Source: Dreissena polymorpha
Taxonomy: Eukaryota > Mollusca > Bivalvia > Myida > Dreissenidae
Reading direction: 5' to 3'
DNA: 64,000 nt
Assembly: GCF_020536995.1 (NCBI RefSeq)
Contig: NC_068355.1
Location: 8,552,829 to 8,616,828 of the forward strand
Part shown: positions 23,445 through 36,184 of the stretch, one piece after another
Numbering within the stretch: the stretch's first letter is position 1
Layout: the number at the start of each line of letters is the position of its first letter
Notes under the pieces: model-generated
The model's input: the letters and a program-made list of their open reading frames with translations, nothing else
What the model was told of the DNA's origin: nothing
The model's database searches: none
Translations under genes and position numbers: made by a program

Positions 23445-23577
23445 TAAGCCTCATACCAGCCATATTCCTACTCAAACATTCCGACAGACATTGCAATTGG
23501 TGCTACGTCTACATTCTCCAATTGGACTCTACATGAACTATTATCAACTTCACTTCAAGTGCCTTGTGTATACTTAG
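23445..23577 (+). CDS. Possible alternative 3' exon of the BH3 gene
   Basis: TTTTATATTTCCAG (to 23444) is a good 3' splice site. The frame that follows runs KPHTSHIPTQTFRQTLQLVL, then RLHSPIGLYMNYYQLHFKCL, and stops at 23577. Joined to the regular donor after the stop (23174|23175) this would be 3' untranslated sequence. Joined to a weak donor at TCAAA|GTATTA it would stay in frame and give a longer, more hydrophobic tail. I cannot decide between these or a chance ORF. Confidence 0.3.
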
Positions 23578-25036
23578 TTTTGTTTCCATTAAAAACGCAT
23601 ACAAAAGAACGACACACTAGACGACGTTGTACATAACGATCAGAGAATTGACGGGTTGAGTTGAGCTTCGCAAACTGACATGACTGATTCCAAACAAATC
23701 AACCTCAAATTGTATCTTATTCAAATCCTCAACCATGCCAACGATGGCATGACGCCATTTTCAGCTAATGCTCGACACATTTAAATGGCGGACAAAAAAA
23801 CAAGTCGGGAAATAACATGCATGTGGTTCTAAGTGATGGACACAACGTCGGTTTCCCCTCAGCACGACATGACGGCTTTTGCATGTTTGAGGAGATTGTC
23901 AGCGTGGCCCTATAAATATCCTAATTGTAGACATCAATTAAGTGTTCATTAAATCTACTTAATAATTGCAGTGTTCATGTATGATGCAATCTAAATGTCG
24001 TTAAATGCAAGTCCACCATTAAATATGTTCTATATCAGTAAATATATTTGATACATGATTAGATCTCGTAGTATGACACCAGGTCAAATTCTCATGTATG
24101 GGGTTTCTTTCAAAGACGTATTAAAGCATAGGGGTATAGATAAGGCCGATATCCTAATTTACGTATAATGCTTGTACTTGTAATTATATTATTTATCTTC
24201 AGCAAAACATGATTTTGTATATAATGCATGGGGATGTGCTGAGAATAAGGACCGCTTTATGGACATTTATTGACATTCTTTTCTTCATTTATTCCTGTTT
24301 GTATTTTCTTTCTATGCTTAACTTGCTCATTTTTATTGGTGCAATACACATTGATTTTATAATTTATAATGTATTTTAAAAATGTTTATACAATTTGTGC
24401 AATAAAAGATACAACTGTTACGTCCCTGTTGAATTTTGATGCATTTACAAAATTACATATATTGAAATACACCGTTTTCATGAGTTATGATAACGTCATA
24501 CGTGCATATAACTTTTTCCAGTTTACAGATCAATTCGTTATGTTTTTCATTTTAACATATCATTCAAGTCCACAAACAAACACACGTCAGTTGTATTACA
24601 TAAAAATTCCAAAACCCAAAACTAAATAGTTGTAGTTGCCGTTTATAAAACATAGTAAATGCTTCGCCATGGAAAACACAAAATGTGTCATCCTAATCAG
24701 CACAGGCATTCGAATCGGAATCTCTATGTATCAAAATACATCAATGTTCATTTGGTGCGTAAGCGTTTTTGTTAATTGTACAAAGTGAACTTTTAAAATT
24801 TAAATTATTTGGTCTTATATTTCCCTTAAATTGTATGTAAATATAAAAGTTAACTGAATTTGACAGACACGAATGATTTATATTTAACAATTGACGTATT
24901 CACACATATGATTCTTAACAGGTCAGTTTAATAGAGGCCTGCTTAGCCTGCCTGTAACACCCACTTTGAGTTACAACTGATCACTTAATGCTGACTTTGA
25001 TCTCATGACTATCAAACAGTTCATCCTTCATGATCA
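23578..25036. other. No recognised features
   Basis: Possibly 3' flank of the BH3 gene. An AATAAA lies at about 24401. Other frames are short and AT-rich. Confidence 0.4.
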
Positions 25037-25041
25037 ATACC

Positions 25042-26095
25042 ATAGGCGGATCCAGGGGGGGGGGGGGGGGGGCGGACGCGGCGTACGCCCCCCCACCCCC
25101 TAAAATCTCCAAAGTAAAGTAAATTCATTTGATGTTTTACACTTAACTTGATCTAAATTACCTATTTAAACTTGTCAAAGCTTTAACAATCACTGAAATC
25201 GTGGAGCTTCCGGGGGGCTTAGCCCCCCTGGACACCCAAAACTATAAACTATGCAATTTTTTGGCATTAGTAGAAGGTACTTTGATGAAAGTATATAAGG
25301 CGTGACATGCTCGAGAAGTGGTTGTCAAAGCCTTCAAAATCACTAAAATCGTGAAGCTTCCAGGGGGCTTCGCCCCTCTAGACCCGCTAAACGATAAACT
25401 ATTCATTTATTGGCATTATACGAAGGTACTTTGATGAAAGTATATAATGCGTGACATGCTCGAGAAGTGGTTGTCAAAGCCTTCAAAATTACTAAAATCG
25501 TGGAGCTTCCGGGTGGCTTCGCCCCCCTGGACCCCCAAAACTATAAACTATGCATTTTTTGGCATTATAAGAAAGTACTTTGATGAAAGTATATAAGGCG
25601 TGACATGGTCGAGAAGTGGTTGTCAAAGCCTTCAAAATCATTAAAATCGTGAAGCTTCCGGGGGGCTTCGCCTCCCTGGACCCCCTAAACGACAAACTAT
25701 GCACTTTTTTTGGCATTAAAAGAAGGTACTTTGATGAAAGTATATAAGGCGTGACATGCTCGAGAAGTGATTGTCAAAGCCTTCAAAATGATTAAAATCG
25801 TGAAGCTTCCGGGGGGCTTCGCCCCCTGGACCCCCTAAACGACAAAACTATGCACTTTTTTGGCATTATAAAAAGGTACTTTGATGAAAGTATAAGGCGC
25901 GACATGCTCGAGAAGTGGTTGTCAAAGCCTTCGAAATCACTAAAATCGTGAAGCTTACGGTGGGCATCGCCCCCCTGGACTCCCTAGCAGAGCTTTGCCC
26001 TGCACCCGCCAGGGGCCCTAGCGGCCCCTTGATCACCAGCAAATCTTTCAGTATCCCGCCCCTCCCCCTAACCAGAAATCCTGGATCCGCCCCTG
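25042..26095. mobile_element. hAT-like array element with GGCGGATCCAGG ends
   Basis: CATAGGCGGATCCAGG (from 25042) is matched by CCTGGATCCGCCCCTG (to 26095). Both sides are flanked by AATAC (25037-25041, 26096-26100), a 5-bp target duplication. A poly-G head (about 25057-25072) leads into six tandem units of about 150 bp containing AAGCTTCCGGGGGGCTTCGC and TACTTTGATGAAAGTATATA. The GGGGGC..GCCCCC hairpins in each unit explain the long open frames, which are not genes. Confidence 0.75.
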
Positions 26096-27480
26096 AATAC
26101 TGTAGTATTAGTAGTAATAACCAAACATGAATTCGTTCTTTAGAGGTTCGATGGTCTTCAATAGTAACCGGCTGAAGTCTAATACAGGCAGTATATATAA
26201 TGGATACCATGCATGCATAGCGATAACCAAATTCATAAAAAAACCATTAAAGTCATAAACAGAAAAAATGACATCTTACATTATCTTAAAATTAACGGTC
26301 GTTTTATGAGACTTTTATTATCCGATAAAAAATGATGCAATGAAGCATCTCGATTCAAATGTAAACATACCATCACATTTTGTTTGAGTTTTGCTACTCA
26401 TTTTGATCTATGTTTCTATTTTTTTATTGAAGATTTAACAAGGGAACAACCGATTGTTGTATGTCTATAGTCTAGAAACCCCTCTGCGTGCCATATAGTG
26501 CCATACAGCTTTATACTAAGATTCTTGCTAATTTAGAGGAAAGCGATTACATTTAATGTGGACGCGCTCTTATTGGAACATCTACAGGAAGGCAGAATGC
26601 TAGTAGGGCTTTGTAATGCAGTAGCACACACTCATGTGAATTTGTTGCAATAATTACGACTATAATCAACTTACTTAAATATATAAACCTTGACAAATAC
26701 ATCGCGCACTTCTGTTCACCAGTTTCAAACTTCGAGTAGGACGGACATAATTATATTATCAGTCTGTATAATTACCGTGCACATAATTGTATAAACTTCT
26801 ACGAAAATGAAATAATTACTTCTAAAACAAATAAAGCCAGACACATGCAGAACTATATTGGTCACAATGTTCAAAAGACAAACAGACAAATGGCCATTTA
26901 GGGGGAAAGCTAGACTGCATTTGTATACGATTGGAAACGAAATGTAAAGAAAATTGAAGCAATTATCACAGCGATGGCTAATTTGCAGTCGCAGTGCGTT
27001 GAAAGCTTTGATGAGACGCTCATAAAACTAAATGTTACATCCATAACCACTTCCTCTTCACGGAAACGGCGACTTAAAAGTCTTGATAATGAATGTCTAC
27101 ATGTATGCTTTATCGATTTGAGTGAAAACAACGGGCTTGTGTGGTGGCGAGTTTGAACGGCGACACAATTACAACATGTCGTTACGAAATAACGACACAT
27201 ACCATAAGTGTTGTTTCGGTGGGTACAGTATAGCCGCCATATGTTAATAATATGACACTGATGAGTAATAGTATCATGTTATGATGTAGGAACGTAAAGT
27301 TATCAAGGTATCAAGTCGAACTTGGTATTTAACTAGTAACATATGTATATGTAAATGGTTATTTAGTGCCCGGGGAACGGACTTAGAACCAAGAACAAGG
27401 TATTCAGCATTTGAATATATACAGGCTACAGATGTTTAAAATGTCATAAATTAATGGTAATGAAGGAAAAGAAATTTGTA
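26096..27480. other. No recognised features
   Basis: A 60-codon frame at 26974-27156 (+) starts MANLQSQCVESFDETLIK and has a basic SSSRKRRLK patch, but I recognise no family and see no splice context. The rest is AT-rich. Confidence 0.35.
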
Positions 27481-27582
27481 GTTACAGCTGGCTCACAATG
27501 AGAACACAACAGTAGTTACAGCTGGCTCACAATGAGAACACAACAGTAGTTACAGCTGGCTCACAATGAGAACACAACAGTC
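27481..27582. repeat. 34-bp tandem repeat, three copies
   Basis: GTTACAGCTGGCTCACAATG recurs at 27481, 27515 and 27549. Copies are identical. It lies upstream of the LINE and could be part of its 5' region. Confidence 0.95.
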
Positions 27583-28224
27583 TTAAGTTTAAGAAGCGTA
27601 TTGGCAAGGCTCGTATCTACAAACATTTTTATAGACTTAAGACTAAAACTCATAAAATGTTCTATAATATCATATAATAATTAATTATAGTATTGTTTCG
27701 TGCTAAATGTAATCGTATTGTTTCTCTGTAATGAAAATACTCTTAAAGATGTACCCACATTTTTGGTTACAATGCTTACTATAAAATGTAATTGTATTGC
27801 TTTTATTTCTCTGTCATGAAAATAAAGTAAAAATTTATACACACATTATGTAATAATGCTTAAGTATACTATATTACTATACATTATATAACTTAAACTT
27901 AAATTAAGAAAACACATATAAACGTTTCAAATTATAATGAATATACACAAATTTCTAAATTTAATTTAGAAAACCTGCGATACCAAATATATTTATGTCT
28001 AAAGTTTAGGGCAATTTATCTTGCACTGTTTCTACACTATGTATGCTTTATTCCACACACACTTTTTTGCAATTGTTTATATTTTTCTGTTGATTTTTGT
28101 ATGTTCGCCATGCTGTGTGTTAAGCTTAGGATGGCTTTCCGAACTTAAGCTCATGTTTATTGGTACATCGTTGGTGTTAATATTTTTCTTGTTCCAGTGG
28201 TTTTATTGTGTAGTATAAACAAAT

Positions 28225-31200
28225 ATGAATAATTTAAACATTATCTCATATAATTGAAGAGGCTTACATGACCACCAGAAACGATCAGATCTTTTTCATT
28301 TTTTGAAAGAAACGAATGCACATATATTTTGCTTACAAGATTTGCACTTCTTATCAGACATGGAGAAACATTTATATTCAATGTGGAATGCCGAAGCTTT
28401 TTTCAGGTTTTCGAAATCTAATTCTCGAGGGGTTGGGATTCTATTTTTAAAAGGATTAGATGTGAAGGTTAACTTTTTTTTCAAATGAGAATGGTAACAA
28501 TATTGTCTTAAACCTTTCTTTACAGGGGAAACTGTTTACTCATATAAATGTGTATTGACCAAATAATGAAAGCCCCGCTTTCTATCAAAATATATTTTCT
28601 CTTATTGAAAATATTGGGAACGAATCATTAATGTGTTGTGGTAATTTTGATTAAGTGTTAAATAAAAATCTAGATTTTTGTAATTACAAATCAAAAAATA
28701 ATAATGCAAAAGCAAGAAACACTATAAACTTTATCAATGATAAAAATGCATGATCCGTACAGAGAAATACATGCGGAACGAAAGCAATTCTCTATGGCGT
28801 AGAGCGAATCCTATGCAACAGGCAAGGCATTATTTTTTTTCTTGTTTACCCATGACTTCTCTTACCCCATATCAGAGATTGCAAAATTGGAATTAGTTAT
28901 CGTTCTGACCAATCGGTGTTTAATTTAACTTTGGACTTTGAAAATATTCCACATGGTAAAGTGCTTTGCAAATCTAACAACTATCTTCTTTTAGACAAAG
29001 ACTATCTAACTTACATTAATGATTAAATTAAAATAAATAAAATACAAAATGTATTTACCAGTGTATAATTTCAAAAAATATTTCATCATTCTGTAGTGCG
29101 AATATAGAATTTTAAATAAACGACCAGCTTTTCTTAGAAACACTTTTGATGGAAGGCAGAGGCTCTACAATTTCATATTCATCTCATAAAAGGAAATGTC
29201 GAATTAATAGAGAACATGTGTTAATTTAACAAATTGAAGCTATTGAGAATAATTTGAATCAGGATAATGAAATGTTATTGGTAAATCTCCAAAATGAATT
29301 ACAATTATTTTATAAGAACGAATAAACTTATTCAGCAGTAATAAAATACATTGACATTGGAAGCTTTTTTGAGAATGCTACTACTAATACATTACGCTCA
29401 GGGTAATCTTTATCATTGGAAGATCTTCTATTATTTTCAGAGGTCTCTAACACATAAAAAATATGAAACACGACAAAAGTCCCGGTTCTGATGGATCTAC
29501 TTCTTTTTTTTTCAGAGTTTTCTAAGGAAAACTGGGTCATTTTGTATTGAGAGCCTTGAACTTTTCGTTTATAAAAAGAAAACTGTCTATAACACAAACG
29601 CAAGGAATTATCACATTTATTCCGAAAGAAATCAGACCAAAACAGTTTTAACAAAAATATTGCTGCTAGACTAAAGTCAGTTTCGGATCATCTGATAAAC
29701 AAAGATCCAACAGGGTTTGTAACGGGAAGATCTATAAGAGAAAACATTCGCCTCGTATATGATATTGTAAATTTTAATGGAAAACATAATATACCTGGAT
29801 TATTGATGATGATAGAATTTAAAAAAGCCTTTGATTCTCTATCTTTTGATTTCATTTGTAAAACGCTAAATTTCTTAATTTTAGTCCAAGTTTCATTAAA
29901 TGGATATCACTTTTTTATCATAATACTGCTGCTGTGAAGTTGAATGGTTTTCTTTTCGAATTCTTTAACATAGGCCGTGGCTGTAGACATGAGTCCATAT
30001 TTATTCATTTTATGTGCTGCAATAAGAGATAATAGGAATATCAAAGGTAATTGTATTAATGGCATAGAATATAAATTATCACAATTTGTAGTTGATACAA
30101 CACTACTGCTAGATGAAAGTGAAGACACAATAAATAAAAACCTCGATATCCGTCATTACTTTTCTCATTTTTCTGTTTTAAAAGTAAATTTCGATAAAAC
30201 CCATGTCACGTGGATAGGTTCTTTAAAATATAGCACTCGTTCGATAAAAAAGAAATGGAAGTTGGATTGGGGAAACAATTATGTTATCCTTCTTGGCATA
30301 CAAATTCAAATTGACTTTGAAAAACTTGGTGTCTTAAAATTTTTATGATAAAATACAAAGCATTGAAAAATGTAACAAATTATGGAATAGAAGAGCGCTA
30401 ACGCCAATTGGTAGAATGACAGTTGTCAAATCTCTTTTATTACCGCTCCTAACAAATTCATTTTCCACATTACCAACTCAAAATCAACAAATATTAAATA
30501 AAATAATAATATGTTTTACGGATTTGTTTGGCAAGGTCAGCCAAGAATAAAAAGTAAAGAATATGACAATGTTGGTTTAAACATTGTTGATATTTCTGAG
30601 TATGTTGAAAGTTAAAAATTATAGGGTTAAACAGACTTATTACATGTGTTAGTAGTGCATGCCATGGATATGCACTTAAAAATATACTTACATTAGAAAA
30701 AACTTCGGAAAATACTGTTTTGAGTCATGTGTCAGAGAGATGTTTCTTATACTGATTGCATTATGCATGCTTTATGTATACTGTGTTTGCCAAAAGAAAT
30801 AAATCTGTTTAAACTAGAAAGATGATTAATCCATTTTGGAAAGACGTCGAGGAGTCTTTCGCAGATTTTATCGACCATTTTCAAATATTCAATATCACGA
30901 AATTTCTGGAACTTCCATTATACTTTAATCATAAGTTTTGAATTGGACACGAACATTTTTATGTTTCTTATGTTTCTAGTTGGTATAACAAAGAAATACG
31001 ATTTGTTAAAGATATCACGAATTACAATGGAACATTTTTTGTTATAATGGAAATTGAACAAAAACTTGGCGCTAGTGGAAACTTTCTACAATTTGAAGGA
31101 ATAATACAAGCGATCAAACAATACTTAGGATTGCTTTAACTTGATGAAATATCATCTTTGTGATGCTATATTCTTAAATCTTTTTGTATATAGAATGGAT

Positions 31201-32450
31201 GTAGTTGACACGTGTTCGTAATATCATTTCATCGTTCCTCAAAAGGTTGTAACTCTGTTGCTCTGGTATCCTTCTTACCATTGAGTAATTAAATGATAAT
31301 TAAACTGAATGCGTTTTTATTCCCTTTGATTATTGTTTAATTTGAGTTGCAATGCTATGAGGTTAAATTCTATTTACACTAACCGGTATATGTTTCATGC
31401 ATATTGCTCGGCCAATTGTGAGGTTGAGCGCTCTAAAACCGGTTTAAACCCCCAGTGCTTTGCATTGACCGTTCCAAGGCGGTGATCCCAGCTTTATGTG
31501 TTTATGTTGTTTCGTATTGTGCCGTACTGTTTTGGCAATTGGTCACTTGCCATAAATAAAGGACCACGAGCGTATGTATAATATGAATGTAGTACTGCTG
31601 GAGCAGTTGGAGTTTCACTTCTTTATATTAATAAAATCTCAACAATGAATAATGATTATTATTTCCCAATCATTCCGGGATACATTTAACCTATATCGTT
31701 GCACAACAAAAACAGCGCACATATATATAACATATTAATACACAACAATAAAATTCCAACAAGCCAAGTAAAAGGGAACAGCCTTTTCAGTATTTAAAGC
31801 TCAGAATGGGAAAGTCTTCATTCATGGGTATTTAAATCACGTAAGATTCATACAACCAAAGGTTCCAAGTGAGACTGACTCACGACATACTAGCCATAAA
31901 TAATTTGTTTAAGAAAAAAAAAAAGAGACTAAGACAAATGTTCTTTCTGTAAAACAGAAACAAAGACTCGTGTTCATTTTTTTGGAGTTGCAATGACATA
32001 CAAATGTTTTTACATCACATCACATCTGCTATTAAAACATTGATAGCAATTTCAGCTTTGATTGTAAAACATATATAGTGGGATCAGTTGGTAACCAATC
32101 TAACAAAGTATAACATTTAATGTCTCGAAATAAAACGCTTAATTTATTACTGTAGACGTAGAATGGTAACCTATATAATTCATGGTCTCCGAAGAAGCTG
32201 CAAAATAGCCTATACAGTTATATAAAAAAAACACGTAACAAATATTTATAAAAGTTCGTCGGAATTGGTCGAATCTCTTTGTATTAATACTAATTTACCT
32301 TAATATGTATTTGTACTTTTGTGTTATATTTGTATAGCCTTGGCATACATTATTGTAACATGACTGATTGTACTGTAGTTTCTTAGTATTCCAGTGATGT
32401 TTGTATGCAACTGTACAATGCATATTGGCGAATAAATTGTATTTTTAAAA
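28225..32450 (+). mobile_element. Decayed LINE, Tx1/L1 type, ORF2
   Basis: The ORF2 start at 28225 reads MNNLNIISYN, a stop, then RGLHDHQKRSDLFHF: the APE endonuclease opening (N-x-RGL), followed by FCLQDLH and SRGVGILF motifs. Reverse transcriptase follows: GFVTGRSIRENI (about 29715), an EFKKAFDSLSF motif A (about 29815), MSPYLFILCAAI motif B (about 29989), QFVVDTTLLL in place of the usual FADDT (30085-30099, one catalytic Asp lost), then LTPIGRMTVVKSLLLP. The C-terminal part has a CSFC knuckle (31939-31950). Many stops and frameshifts make it dead and old. A 3' segment is separated by an insertion at about 31140-31740. Confidence 0.8.
31140..31740. repeat. Insertion within the LINE 3' region
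   Basis: LINE homology stops near 31138 (AIKQYLGLL) and resumes near 31780 with the C-terminal region. The interval contains GAGCGCTCTAAAACCGGTTT and GGCAATTGGTCACTTGCC and looks like a SINE or small non-autonomous repeat. Exact borders and target duplication are not clear. Confidence 0.4.
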
Positions 32451-33335
32451 AATCGTGCAAGCCGATATATTTTATTTACCGATACTCGATTACTCTTGCA
32501 TATATAAAAGGTATAATTAAATAAAAAAAACTTAGTTCTCAGACATCAATACTGTATGAAGTTATTACAAAAAATGTGTGCGCAGGGTAAATTATTTCAA
32601 CGAATACGACTGCACGTCTCCGTATATCTAATTTATGCTTTATGTGCTAGTATAAACAATTTGAAATACTTTTTTCACGATAATACGAATATCGATCGAG
32701 TTTTTAATTTCAGATTTTATTGACAGCTTCGCATTAAGTATACCTAGCTTTCTGGTGAAAGGGAGATAACGGCAATATGCCTCAAAAATGCCATTATAGG
32801 GATTCAATATCCGACCTGATTGAGATCTGAAGCGCGGTAGAATTGTTTGTGTGCATCCTTTATATTCAATTACTAATTTCAGTGTCGTTAAACCTTGTTG
32901 CGTATTAATGCATCCAACAGGCGGTAATATGCTGTTAATTATATAAGAATAGCAACATTTCGACCAGGTTTACTGGAATACTTTTTTACACAATGGCCAT
33001 GTGTAACTTACATTTGCAGATATGTTCCTAAACAAAACACCTCCAAAAAAGCATTTGATAAAGTTTTCAGTTCAAGTTTGTTTTAAACAGCAAAATATAT
33101 GATATGCATATTTCATATTTGAGTATACTCTAACAAAAACTGTATTAATAGTTTTAGACTGATAAGAAAGTTAATATTTGTGTATGCTTTTAGTTCAGTA
33201 TTGTTAACTGAATGATATATACTTGCTTTTTAAAAATGTTTTTCGGTGCATAACATTCATCTTGTATTCATATTATATTTCTTCTTAATCTTTATATTAA
33301 CCGACATTCTAGGCGGTTTGTTTTTTTCTTTTCCA
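32451..33335. other. No recognised features
   Basis: AT-rich DNA between the LINE and the degenerate minisatellite. Confidence 0.5.
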
Positions 33336-33640
33336 GTATGTACGGATTCTACATACGTTGCACTTTTACGGTGTATAAGGCTCTTACGTGCATATTACAT
33401 AGACACCATGGATTCTTCATGAAAGCTTCATTGACAGTTTGCATACATTGAAAGCAGACGTTAATTTGACAGTTTGTGATGAGTCTACGAGAAAGTTTCT
33501 TTGACATTGATTTGAATCTACTTATGATCCTGCGTGAATGTTACTTTGAAAGTATGTATGGATTCTATATGAATAATGCAGTGCAAGCTATGATTTGAAA
33601 AGGTTATGGTGCACTTTTTAAAAAAAGAGATATTTAAGGC
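33336..33640. repeat. Degenerate ~35-bp minisatellite, left part
   Basis: Units like GTATGTACGGATTCTACAT recur with poor conservation. The same units continue at 36185-38060, so the Penelope-like copies at 33724-36130 landed inside the array. Confidence 0.55.
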
Positions 33641-33723
33641 GCGAGGTCATTGAATCCCTCAAGCATTTTTTTCAGCATAGCATGTGTATATATATATCTC
33701 CCGTTTCCCCTATGTATATATAG

Positions 33724-34320
33724 ATGTCTTGCAGGTAACCTCGTTCCGCACATTGTAGGTTTTGACGGTGGTATCGCTGAACTTTTCGGCCCCCGTCATG
33801 TACGGGCAGATTGCGCACCTCTGTGCCCCACAAGGTCCGCTCCTGTTTGGAACCCGGAAAAAACATGCGGTTGTGTTTTTTATGTATCAATATGTCTTCC
33901 AGGTTGCATTATCTTCTGAATGCTGCTAACGTGGATTCAGGAAATACGTTTTTCATCCGATCGGAAGAGTGGAGTGTGGGCAGGTGTTTCCGGAAGATAT
34001 GGCCGACATTTGGAAGCGCTCTGAAGAAAGTGATAACGAGCGGTACCCTGGAAGTACTTTCTGAAGGCACCTTCGTACGTAGCAGATCTTCTCGCTTCTT
34101 GCTATCAACCTTATTCAGTTCTGTCTCGACGAATCGGCCATTGTATCCTCGCTTCAGTAGTTGCTCGTTCATCTCACCTCTGTGTTTTTTGTAGTCCGTC
34201 TCTTTCGAACATAGTTTCAACCTCACACCTAAGCCGTACTGAATGGCCTTCTTCGTAGACTCGGTATGAGACGAGTCCTTGTGCAGGTAGAGGTGCCTAT
34301 CTGTTGGTTTGGTGACTTTT
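33724..34320 (-). mobile_element. Penelope-like element fragment, minus strand
   Basis: A retroelement fossil. Reading leftward it encodes the region after the reverse transcriptase core (LYLHKDSSHTESTKKAIQ, FVETELNKVDSKKRED, RVPLVITFFRALPNVG) and the Cys-poor linker toward the GIY-YIG domain, where it ends. It is truncated at both ends and carries a small number of breaks. The protein is clearly related to, but distinct from, the neighbouring plus-strand copy, so the two come from different source elements. Confidence 0.8.
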
Positions 34321-34380
34321 TATTTAAAACATATATATATATATATAAACAAAAACGCTGTATTTATTTTATGCCGAAGC

Positions 34381-34408
34381 TTTCGACCTCACGGTCTTCA
34401 TCAAGATG
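34381..34408 (-). ncRNA. Hammerhead-like motif, left terminal repeat of Penelope element
   Basis: The reverse complement reads TTGATGA, then a GACC/GGTC stem II, then GAAA and a GCTTCGGC mini-hairpin. The first core base is T instead of C, so this copy is probably inactive. Confidence 0.45.
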
Positions 34409-36061
34409 GTTTATGTTTTACATAAGCCAGGAATGCCGTTACGCACCATTGTGAATGGTAGAAGCCACCCGACAGAGAAAATGGCGGAAATTGTTGAGGA
34501 CCAGTTGCGAAGCCATGTGACGTCACTACCGTCGTTTGTAAGAGACACTATGGACTTCTTAAACAAAATACAAAAATTACAACAACCTCTTCCGGAAGGT
34601 ACGCTAATATTCTGTTAAGATGTGAAGGCCCTGTATCCAAGTGTCCCGAGAGATGAGGCCCGTGCTGCTGCTATAGACGCTTTAAACAGGCGAACGGACC
34701 CGGAAATTCCTACAGAGGACGTCATCGTGATGATGGACACTGTGTTGGAGAACAACACATTCTCATTCAACGACGAACACTTTATACAGACAGAAGGGAC
34801 GGCTATTGGCTCACGCCTCGGGCTGAACTATGCATCAACCTACATGGGTGCTTGGGAAGAGGAACTGTTCCGGCGGTCAGAAAAGCAACCACTCGCATAC
34901 TTCCGGTTTGTGGATGATGTGTGGGGCTTATGGACGCATGGTATCGAGGCACTTAAAACTTTCCACACACAAGGAAATGGAATCAACCCTCGCATTAAAC
35001 TCGAGCTCCGCTATTCTTCAGAAAAACTAGAGTTCCTGGACACGGTGACATCAATACGGAACGGGCGCCTTCAAACCGACCTATATACTAAGCCTACCGA
35101 TAAACACCTGTACTTACACAGGGATTCTTCGCACCCGGAGTCTACAAAAAAAGCAATACCATATGATCTGGGTGTGCATGCGAAAAGAATCTGTTCAGGG
35201 GAGATGGCCTACCGGAATCACAGACAGGCAGTGAAAACACAGCTCGTGAACCGTGGATATGACGGGGCGTTTGTGGAGACCGAATTGATAAAGGTCGACA
35301 ATAAAAAGAGAGAGGACCTTTTACCCGAAAAGACAAACTCGGAGCATAATACAAGGATTCCGCTGGTGATAACGTTTTCGCGCGCACTACCCAACATCGG
35401 CCGTATCATCCGTAGACACCTACACACGCTGCACACGTCTGATAGAATGAAGGAAGTGTTCTCTGAGCCCCCATTAGTAGCCTTCAGACGGGATTGCAAC
35501 CTGCAAGACATCCTGGTGCACAAAAACACAATAGGATGTTCTTCCGAAAACCCAATATGAGCGGGCCCTGTGGGGCGCAGAGATGCGCCATTTGCCCGTA
35601 CATGATGAAGGCGGAATATTTCACAGATCCCAGCGGCAGGAAGTACAGCGTCAGAAACAATGTTGACTGCAAATCATCCAATGTTGTGTATGCGGTCAAC
35701 TGTCGTCGCTGTCGCAGGTTCGTGTATGTGGGAGAGACCGGCGGAACTCTGTACCAGCGACATCTATTGAATCTGTCACGTATTCGCACACAGCACAGTG
35801 ACCCGGTAGCTGAACATTTCTACACCGACGGACATTCCATGGATGATTTCCAAATAATGGGACTCGAAAAACTCAGCGGGTCGGACGAGTACCGCAAAAC
35901 TATGGAGCAATTGTGGAAGTAAAAACTAAGGACATACCGACCATATAGCATCAACGTTCAAGAATAAACGTTAATAAAAGGGCGCGTAAACAACGTTGAC
36001 GCCGGAAATGCACGACGTCATTTCCGTTCATAATAAAACATCTGAAAATAAAAAATGGCCG

Positions 36062-36093
36062 CTGATGAAGACCGTGAGGTCGAAAGCTTCGGC
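36062..36093 (+). ncRNA. Hammerhead-like motif, right terminal repeat of Penelope element
   Basis: CTGATGA (36062-36068), a GACC/GGTC stem II with GTGA loop (36070-36081), GAAA (36082-36085) and GC-TTCG-GC (36086-36093) match the hammerhead core with a tiny stem III. The same motif lies inverted at the left end. Hammerheads are known in Penelope-like elements. Base 15.1-16.1 pairing and stem I need a folding check. Confidence 0.6.
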
Positions 36094-36124
36094 AAAAAAT
36101 AATTACAGCGTTTTTGTTTATATA

Positions 36125-36126
<2 letters not shown>

Positions 36127-36155
<29 letters not shown>
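36127..36155. repeat. (TG)n microsatellite
   Basis: A short TG run and TATA words directly after the right terminal repeat of the Penelope-like element. Confidence 0.9.
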
Positions 36156-36184
36156 TCACAGGGAAAATTAAGTGAATTTATTCT

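Larger units (their letters stand above)
34338..36130 (+). mobile_element. Penelope-like element with reverse transcriptase and GIY-YIG domain
   Basis: A retroelement fossil that keeps most of the protein. In order: DVKALYPSVP (motif A), an EGTAIGSRLGLNYASTYMGA block (motif B), FRFVDDVWG (motif C with the catalytic DD), KLEFLDT, the thumb (YTKPTDKHLYLHRDSSHPES), LPNIGRIIRRHL, a Cys linker (CGAQRCAICPYM) and the GIY-YIG endonuclease (NVVYAVNCRRC...FVYVGETGGTLYQRHL). The N-terminal part before motif A is short. About two breaks interrupt the reading frame. Inverted ~70-bp terminal repeats (about 34338-34410 and 36050-36125) carry hammerhead-like motifs. It sits inside a degenerate minisatellite. 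Confidence 0.9.

Noticed and set aside
25492-26210. Frames of 71-114 codons on both strands
   Set aside because: They lie in the GC-rich hairpin units of the array element; repeats explain them.
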